Assembly (NCBI GenBank): GCA_013374385.1
Contig: QBUR01000134.1
Coordinates: 1 to 6,900 of the forward strand
Direction of reading: 5' to 3'
DNA length: 6,900 nucleotides
Source of the DNA: Candidatus Methanocomedens sp.
Lineage (GTDB): Archaea; Halobacteriota; Methanosarcinia; Methanosarcinales; Methanocomedenaceae
The translations under genes were made by a program, and so were the position numbers. The notes beneath the pieces were generated by a model. The model did not search any database. It was not told the origin of the DNA and saw only the letters and a list, made by a program, of their open reading frames with translations. The number at the start of each line of letters is the position of its first letter. The stretch's first letter is position 1. Below, one piece after another: positions 5,909-6,900 of this stretch.

Positions 5909-6649
5909 ATGACTGTAGTAATTGATGCACATAACCACCTGGGTGGACCGGATAAAGGTGATGGGATGACACAGACCGTAGATGATATCATTTCCAGGAT
6001 GGATGCCGCAGGCATCCATAAGGCTGTGGTGTTCCCATTCAATGATTAGGACCCGGGGATTTCATTTTCCAGAAGTAATGACCAGTCTATAGTGATGTGA
6101 CCAGTGATCTTGACAGGCTGATAAGATTTTGGACGCCTTGACCCCAACCAGGGAGATCAGGCAGTAGCAGAGGCCCGACGCTGTGTTGTAGAACTGGGAT
6201 TGTCAGGAATTAAACTACATCCCCATGTCCAGAAGTTTGCTATTGACAGTATGACAGTGCACAAGATCGCAGAATGGGTGGCGGCCGTACGGCCTGACAT
6301 ACCCATAATTTTCGATAACGGCAAATCCACTTCACCTAATAAGCTCATCGGGGACCTGGCCGGGGCATTCCCTAAAGTTACGTTCATTCTTGCCCACATG
6401 CGGGGCGGGGATCTCATTGAAGTGACCGCAGCTCATGATAACATATACATCCAAACCACAGGGGTACCGCAGGTAGAAGTGGTGCAGCAGTGTGTTGATG
6501 AGCTGGGGGCTGACAGGGTTATGATGGGGTCGGATTCACCGTATCATTCCATGGATGACGAGGTGAAGAAGGTGGAAGCATTGCAGTTGTCTGAAAGTGA
6601 TAAACAGATGGTCTTTGGTGGAACAGCTAAAAAAGTACTGAAAATCTAA
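5909..6649 (+). pseudogene. Metal-dependent amidohydrolase (Amidohydrolase_2 type), disrupted
   Basis: The repaired length is about 246 aa, normal for a TIM-barrel amidohydrolase of unknown substrate. The N-terminal metal motif is DAHNH (His8, His10), followed by RMDAAGIHKAVVFPFND. A TAG at 6047-6049 interrupts it exactly where homologues read on (next DPGISFSRSND). The frame then slips by one missing base near 6088-6090 (next VTSDLDRLI) and returns by one extra base in the T4 run at 6127-6130 (next RLDPNQGDQAVAEARRCVVELGLSGIKLHPH). The remainder to 6649 is intact, with LHPH (His codon 6218), FILAHM (His 6395) and GSDSPY (Asp 6533) as likely metal/catalytic residues. The long downstream part has no proper start; TTG 6200 is internal to a conserved helix-strand. 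As read, no functional enzyme can be made unless the indels are sequence errors. Confidence 0.83.
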
Positions 6650-6650
6650 C

Positions 6651-6900
6651 CAGCTTGCCACCTTATTTGTAATAATAACACCCGCTCTTATCTCTGGTGT
6701 TATTGCCGGTCGTATCAAGTTCAAGTCATATATTGCATTTATTGCCCTATGGGGTCTTATCGTCTATGCACCTGTCTGTCACTGGGTATGGGGTGGCGGA
6801 TTCCTCACAGGGGAAGCACTTGACTTCGCAGGTGGTACGGTTGTTCACATAACATCAGGAGTCTCGGCACTTGCTCTTCTGGTCTTCCTTGGCAAAAGAA
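6651..6900 (+). pseudogene. amt: Ammonium transporter (Amt) fragment, 5'-truncated, runs off window
   Basis: This frame, open from 6642, encodes the middle of an Amt/Mep/Rh channel: FVIITPALISGVIAGR, then a transmembrane stretch through LWGLIVYAPV, CHWVWGGGFL, and DFAGGTVVHITSGVSAL containing the first pore histidine (codon 6846-6848; His168 in E. coli AmtB), ending ...FLGKR at the window edge. Amt proteins are membrane trimers of ~400 aa with 11 helices. The first ~100 residues, including helices 1-3, are missing. No ATG, GTG or TTG lies before the homology, and an in-frame TGA sits at 6639-6641 inside the amidohydrolase gene. The homology starts within a few bases of the amidohydrolase stop (6647-6649), so a deletion joined the two. 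The 3' part lies outside the window and may be intact. A mis-assembly would look the same. Confidence 0.8.

Noticed and set aside
6200..6649. Separate short amidohydrolase gene starting at TTG 6200
   Set aside because: The same frame continues upstream to about 6134 with family-like sequence (RLDPNQGDQAV), and the true start with a good ribosome binding site is at 5909.
1..6900. tRNA, rRNA, CRISPR array, insertion sequence or attachment site
   Set aside because: No cloverleaf, regularly spaced repeats, transposase motifs or terminal inverted repeats were found, even though the decay zone invites such an explanation.

Overview
The window looks like a chromosome segment from a euryarchaeon, most likely a methanogen or methanotroph of the Methanosarcinales/ANME-2 type. 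The evidence is an archaeal 20S proteasome beta subunit beside an aCPSF1 (KH + metallo-beta-lactamase + beta-CASP) ribonuclease, an F420-dependent NADP reductase (NpdG/Fno), a VapB-like AbrB-fold protein, and TATA-type promoter elements with short leaders. The psmB-aCPSF1 order matches MTH1202-MTH1203 of Methanothermobacter. Order-level placement is inference.

Layout. Positions 1-171 hold no clear gene. The striking part is a stretch with no G on the + strand (100-173), whose complement carries a canonical G-quadruplex pattern. At 172-417 (+) lies a small AbrB/VapB-type antitoxin-like gene with no toxin partner next to it. From 4423 down to 445 four intact genes run on the minus strand: npdG, then an endonuclease III-like DNA glycosylase overlapping it by 10 bp, then psmB with its own promoter and Shine-Dalgarno, then aCPSF1. 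The leaders of psmB and aCPSF1 share a U-rich 10-mer, and the gap before aCPSF1 contains three U-tracts. These are plausible termination sites for the very protein encoded downstream.

From about 4500 to the window end (+ strand) the picture changes. Each of the four recognisable genes is damaged: an ABC transporter ATPase without a Walker A motif and without a C-terminal regulatory domain; a DUF4213/DUF364 protein with three frame changes; a metal-dependent amidohydrolase with an in-frame TAG and two compensating frameshifts; and an ammonium transporter (Amt) fragment that lacks its first ~100 residues and abuts the amidohydrolase stop codon. The first 4.4 kb contains well over 1,100 sense codons without a single frame problem, so this is either a real gene graveyard or a local stretch of poor consensus sequence.

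The intact half serves housekeeping functions (protein degradation, transcription termination/RNA processing, base excision repair, F420/NADP redox exchange). I see no clear undescribed system. The best leads are the U-rich leader element, the minus-strand G4 tract, the operator-like inverted repeat at 4465-4490, and the decay zone itself.
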